A stretch of 17,048 bases of DNA. It comes from JAMLIN01 sp041676645 (lineage in GTDB: Bacteria > Pseudomonadota > Gammaproteobacteria > Burkholderiales > Burkholderiaceae_E). Within the stretch, counting starts at the first letter, position 1, and each line of letters begins with the position of its first letter. Below the pieces are notes generated by a model that was not told the origin of the DNA, made no database searches, and saw only the letters and a program-made list of their open reading frames with translations. Both the position numbers and the translations under genes were made by a program. Where the stretch lies: NCBI GenBank assembly GCA_041676645.1, contig JBAYRO010000065.1:1-17048 (forward strand), in the 5' to 3' direction. Below, in pieces: positions 14,784 through 17,048 of the stretch.

Positions 14784-16015
14784 GCCGGTGCGGGCACCGG
14801 CGGCCGGGGCGGCTGCTTGCCGACGTATGCGAAGACGATCTGCATGACGCCCGCCGCCAGGCCGAGCGATACGCCGATCTGCCAGGCCGCGTCGTAGGAG
14901 CCGGCGGCATCGAGGATCAGTCCGCCGCCGAAGGCGCCGGTGGTGCTGCCGATCTGGTGGCTGACGAAGGCGATGCCGCCGAGCATCGCCTGCCAGCGCA
15001 GGCCGAAGGCCTCGACCAGCCAGCCGGCGACCAGCGGCCCGACGCCCATCCACAGGAAGCCCATGATGGATGCGAAGACGAGCGTCGAGGTCGGCGTGGG
15101 CGGGGCGATGAAGTACATGCCCAGCACCAGCGAGCGGACGAAGTAGATCATGCCGAGCAGGGTGAGCTTGTTCCAGCGCCCGCCGGCCCAGCCGAAGAAC
15201 AGGCTGCCCAGGATGTTGAAGGCGCCGATCGCGCCGAGCGCCTGCGCGCTGAGCATCGGGTCCATGCCGCAGAGGTCGAGATAGGTCGGCAGGTGGGTGG
15301 TGAGGAAGACCAGCTGCATGCCGCAGACGAAATAGGCCATCGCCATCACGACGAAGGACGGGGTGCGCAGCGCGACCTTTGCCGCTGCCTTCGCGCCGAG
15401 CTTGTCGGTGGTGGTGGGCGGCGTGGCATCGGGCACGGTATCCACCTTGCCGGCGTACCAGGCGGACGGCAGCATCACCAGGCCGAGCACGACGAAGCCG
15501 GCGACCCCGATCCGCCAGTCCCATGCCTGGGCGAGCACCTGGCCCATGGGGGCGGCGACCATGGCGCCCAGGGAGCCCGCGGCCGACACGATGCCGAGCA
15601 CGGTGCTGCGCACCGCCGCCGAGACCGGCTTGGCCGAGACGGCCATCGTGATCGCGGGGCCGGTGGCGGCCATCGAGGCGCCGATCGCGATGCCCGCGCC
15701 GACCAGCACGGCGATGAAGCCCTGCGCGAGCATCAGCATGACCAGGCCGACGAGGTACAGCACCGCGCCGCCGATCATCAGGCGGCGATAGCCGATTCGA
15801 TCGGCCCAGGCGCCGGCGAAAGGCTGGAACAAGCCCCATGCGAGGTTCTGGATCGCTATCGCGAGCGTGAACTGGCCCACCGAGATGCCGATGTCCTGGG
15901 TCAGCGGCGGTATGAAGATGCCCAGGCTCTGGCGCAGCCCCATGGACAGCGTCAGCAGCATCGAGGCGCCGATGAGGATCGGCAGGATGGGGCGCAACGC
16001 GCGCAGGTCGTTCAT
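14780..16015 (-). CDS. Major facilitator superfamily transporter
   Basis: 411-aa inner-membrane protein with about 12 helices. Seen: GLRQSLGIFIPPLTQDIGIS in the first helix/loop and the MFS motif A GAWADRIGYRRLM at 68-80. A central cytoplasmic loop (KVDTVPDATPPTTTDKLG) separates the two six-helix halves, and GFLWMGVGPLVAGWLVEAFG lies in the second half. It resembles OxlT/YbfB-like MFS proteins; the substrate is unknown. The start is set at 16015 (MNDLRALRP) with GGAGAG 11 nt upstream; an in-frame ATG at 16039 (MRPGETVSMNDL) is possible but has no Shine-Dalgarno. It shares a 4-nt overlap with the downstream TetR gene, so efflux or uptake is probably induced by the TetR ligand. Confidence 0.9.
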   Translation of the reverse strand: MNDLRALRPILPILIGASMLLTLSMGLRQSLGIFIPPLTQDIGISVGQFTLAIAIQNLAWGLFQPFAGAWADRIGYRRLMIGGAVLYLVGLVMLMLAQGFIAVLVGAGIAIGASMAATGPAITMAVSAKPVSAAVRSTVLGIVSAAGSLGAMVAAPMGQVLAQAWDWRIGVAGFVVLGLVMLPSAWYAGKVDTVPDATPPTTTDKLGAKAAAKVALRTPSFVVMAMAYFVCGMQLVFLTTHLPTYLDLCGMDPMLSAQALGAIGAFNILGSLFFGWAGGRWNKLTLLGMIYFVRSLVLGMYFIAPPTPTSTLVFASIMGFLWMGVGPLVAGWLVEAFGLRWQAMLGGIAFVSHQIGSTTGAFGGGLILDAAGSYDAAWQIGVSLGLAAGVMQIVFAYVGKQPPRPPVPAPA

Positions 16016-16069
16016 CGAGACTGTCTCTCCGGGGCGCATCGGACCACGCTTGCGGCAATCCGGCGCATG

Positions 16070-16089
16070 GGTAAACCGATCGGTTTACC
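16070..16089. promoter_or_regulatory. Probable TetR-family operator, perfect 20-bp palindrome
   Basis: GGTAAACCGATCGGTTTACC is an exact palindrome located 54 nt upstream of the chosen MFS start and 30 nt upstream of the alternative one. The TAAACCGATCGGTTTA core is typical of operators of TetR proteins encoded beside their sites. It lies in the gap between dnaE2 and the MFS-tetR pair, the only long intergenic spot for that operon's promoter. No clear -10/-35 pair was resolved around it. Confidence 0.8.
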
Positions 16090-16143
16090 TCGGTCGGCAT
16101 GCTAGCACCGTTCGGGCGGCCGTGCAGGCGGGCGCCGGGATGC

Positions 16144-17048
16144 TCAGCGAAAGTCGCGCGAGCGTGTGGCGAGCCGGCCGAGCAGGGCGCTGTGGTCGAC
16201 GATCCGCCGGGCGACCAGATGGCGGACCTGCCCGCTGGCGGCGTCGCATTGCCAGATGCCGTAGACGGTCATGAGGCGGGCGCCGAGCACCGCCGCGCGA
16301 TAGCGCTCGACGAGATCGGGCCACACGATGATGTTGACCTGGCCGGTGTCGTCCTCGAGGGTCACGAAGACCACGCCCTTCGCGGTTCCGGGGCGTTGCC
16401 GGTGGGTGACCAGGCCGCTCGCGCGGGCCGGCCGGCCGTTGCGATATCCGGCCAGCTCGCTTGCGGGGCGCACGCCGAAGCGATCGAGATGGCGGCGCAG
16501 CAGGCTGACCGGATGGGCGCCCATCGGGATGCCCAGGGCCTGGTAGTCGGCGATGGTTTCCTCGCCGATGCCGGGCTCGGGCAGCGGGGTGGGCGCTTCG
16601 TCGAAGCGGGCCGGCTCGAGCAGGGCCGGCAGCCCGGCGAGGCCGGCGCTCTCCCAGTGGGCCTGGGCCCGGTGGCCGGCGAGCCGGCGCAAGGCATCGG
16701 CACGCGCCAGCGCCTGCAGGTCGCGGGTGTCGAGCCGCGCTTCCCGGGCGAGATCCTCGACGCTGTCGAAGGTGCGAAGTCGGCCTCGCGCCTCGAGCAG
16801 GCGTTCGATGCCCGCGGCCGACAGGCCGCGCACCCGGTCGAGGCCGAGCCGGACCGCCGGTTGCGGACGCCGGTCGACGCCCTTGTCGATCGATGCGGCG
16901 ATTCCCCTCGCCATGGTGTCGTCGCGTTCCTCGAGGGTGCTGCCCGCTTCGCTCGCCAGCACGTCGACGCCGCGGACTTCGACGCCGTGCTCGCGCGCAT
17001 CGCGCACCAGCTGCGCCGGCGCATAGAAGCCCATCGGCTGGCTGTCGA
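16144..17048 (-). CDS. dnaE2: Error-prone DNA polymerase DnaE2/ImuC, C-terminal part
   Basis: Partial gene on the minus strand: the frame is open to the window end, beginning DSQPMGFYAPAQLV, a hallmark of C-family polymerase (DnaE) proteins, with about 300 residues visible. A helix-hairpin-helix region (VRGLSAAGIERLLEA) follows. Next comes an OB-fold (ASGLVTHRQRPGTAKGVVFV and LEDDTGQVNIIVW), and the chain ends in SRDFR, close to the SRDFH-like end usual for DnaE2 rather than replicative DnaE1. ImuC is the translesion polymerase of the SOS-induced imuA-imuB-dnaE2 cassette; imuB and lexA would lie beyond the right edge. The PHP and catalytic domains are outside the window. The stop is 128 nt before the MFS start. 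Confidence 0.9.
   Translation of the reverse strand, partial: DSQPMGFYAPAQLVRDAREHGVEVRGVDVLASEAGSTLEERDDTMARGIAASIDKGVDRRPQPAVRLGLDRVRGLSAAGIERLLEARGRLRTFDSVEDLAREARLDTRDLQALARADALRRLAGHRAQAHWESAGLAGLPALLEPARFDEAPTPLPEPGIGEETIADYQALGIPMGAHPVSLLRRHLDRFGVRPASELAGYRNGRPARASGLVTHRQRPGTAKGVVFVTLEDDTGQVNIIVWPDLVERYRAAVLGARLMTVYGIWQCDAASGQVRHLVARRIVDHSALLGRLATRSRDFR

Noticed and set aside
16017..16027. GAGAC-T-GTCTC inverted repeat just before the MFS start as a second operator
   Set aside because: Only 5-bp arms with 1-nt spacing, overlapping the Shine-Dalgarno region; could easily occur by chance.
14136..16100. 654-codon minus-strand frame joining TetR to sequence through the MFS gene
   Set aside because: The TetR frame is merely open upstream through the MFS gene; the MFS protein is clearly in another frame and the TetR start overlaps its stop.

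Overview
This is a GC-rich chromosomal segment from a proteobacterium, most likely a betaproteobacterium, although a high-GC gammaproteobacterium is not excluded. The gene order fimV-truA-trpF-trpB-trpA-accD-folC-SPOR-cvpA-purF followed by metZ is a known proteobacterial arrangement. trpB and trpA sitting between trpF and accD, together with the wording of AccD and of the FimV tail, looks more beta-like. No rRNA, tRNA or CRISPR array was seen.

Region 1 (1-10223, all + strand) is a tightly packed housekeeping series. It begins with the 3' end of fimV, closed by an intrinsic terminator. It continues with truA, trpF, trpB, trpA, accD, folC, a SPOR-domain membrane protein, cvpA, purF and panB. 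Stop/start overlaps (truA/trpF ATGA at 1346-1349; SPOR/cvpA GTGA at 7324-7327) and short gaps point to one or a few long transcripts. They carry tryptophan synthesis, the acetyl-CoA carboxylase beta subunit, folate, purine and pantothenate functions.

Region 2 (10224-12564, + strand) is a methionine unit. A stem-loop follows panB. Then come a sigma70-like promoter, a SAM-II (SAM-alpha) riboswitch, an intrinsic terminator, and metZ from a GTG at 10434. A DMT/EamA exporter follows metZ closely. The layout predicts SAM-controlled premature termination ahead of metZ.

Region 3 (12565-14241) looks acquired. A lower-GC gap leads to a 400-aa AlbA_2 (Schlafen-like)/HATPase_c_4 protein with rare codons (CTA, AGA, AGG). 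After it comes a strong Shine-Dalgarno and an ATG that overlaps the stop, but only a broken VanZ-like C-terminal fragment follows. This is the least ordinary part of the window.

Region 4 (14136-17048, - strand) holds the 3' end of dnaE2/imuC, then an MFS transporter and a TetR regulator that overlap by 4 bases. A perfect 20-bp palindrome upstream of the MFS gene is the likely TetR operator. The TetR C-terminal tail runs antisense through the VanZ remnant.

No wholly new multi-gene system could be shown. The best leads are the SAM-II/metZ leader, the AlbA_2/HATPase gene with its truncated partner position, and the TetR operator.
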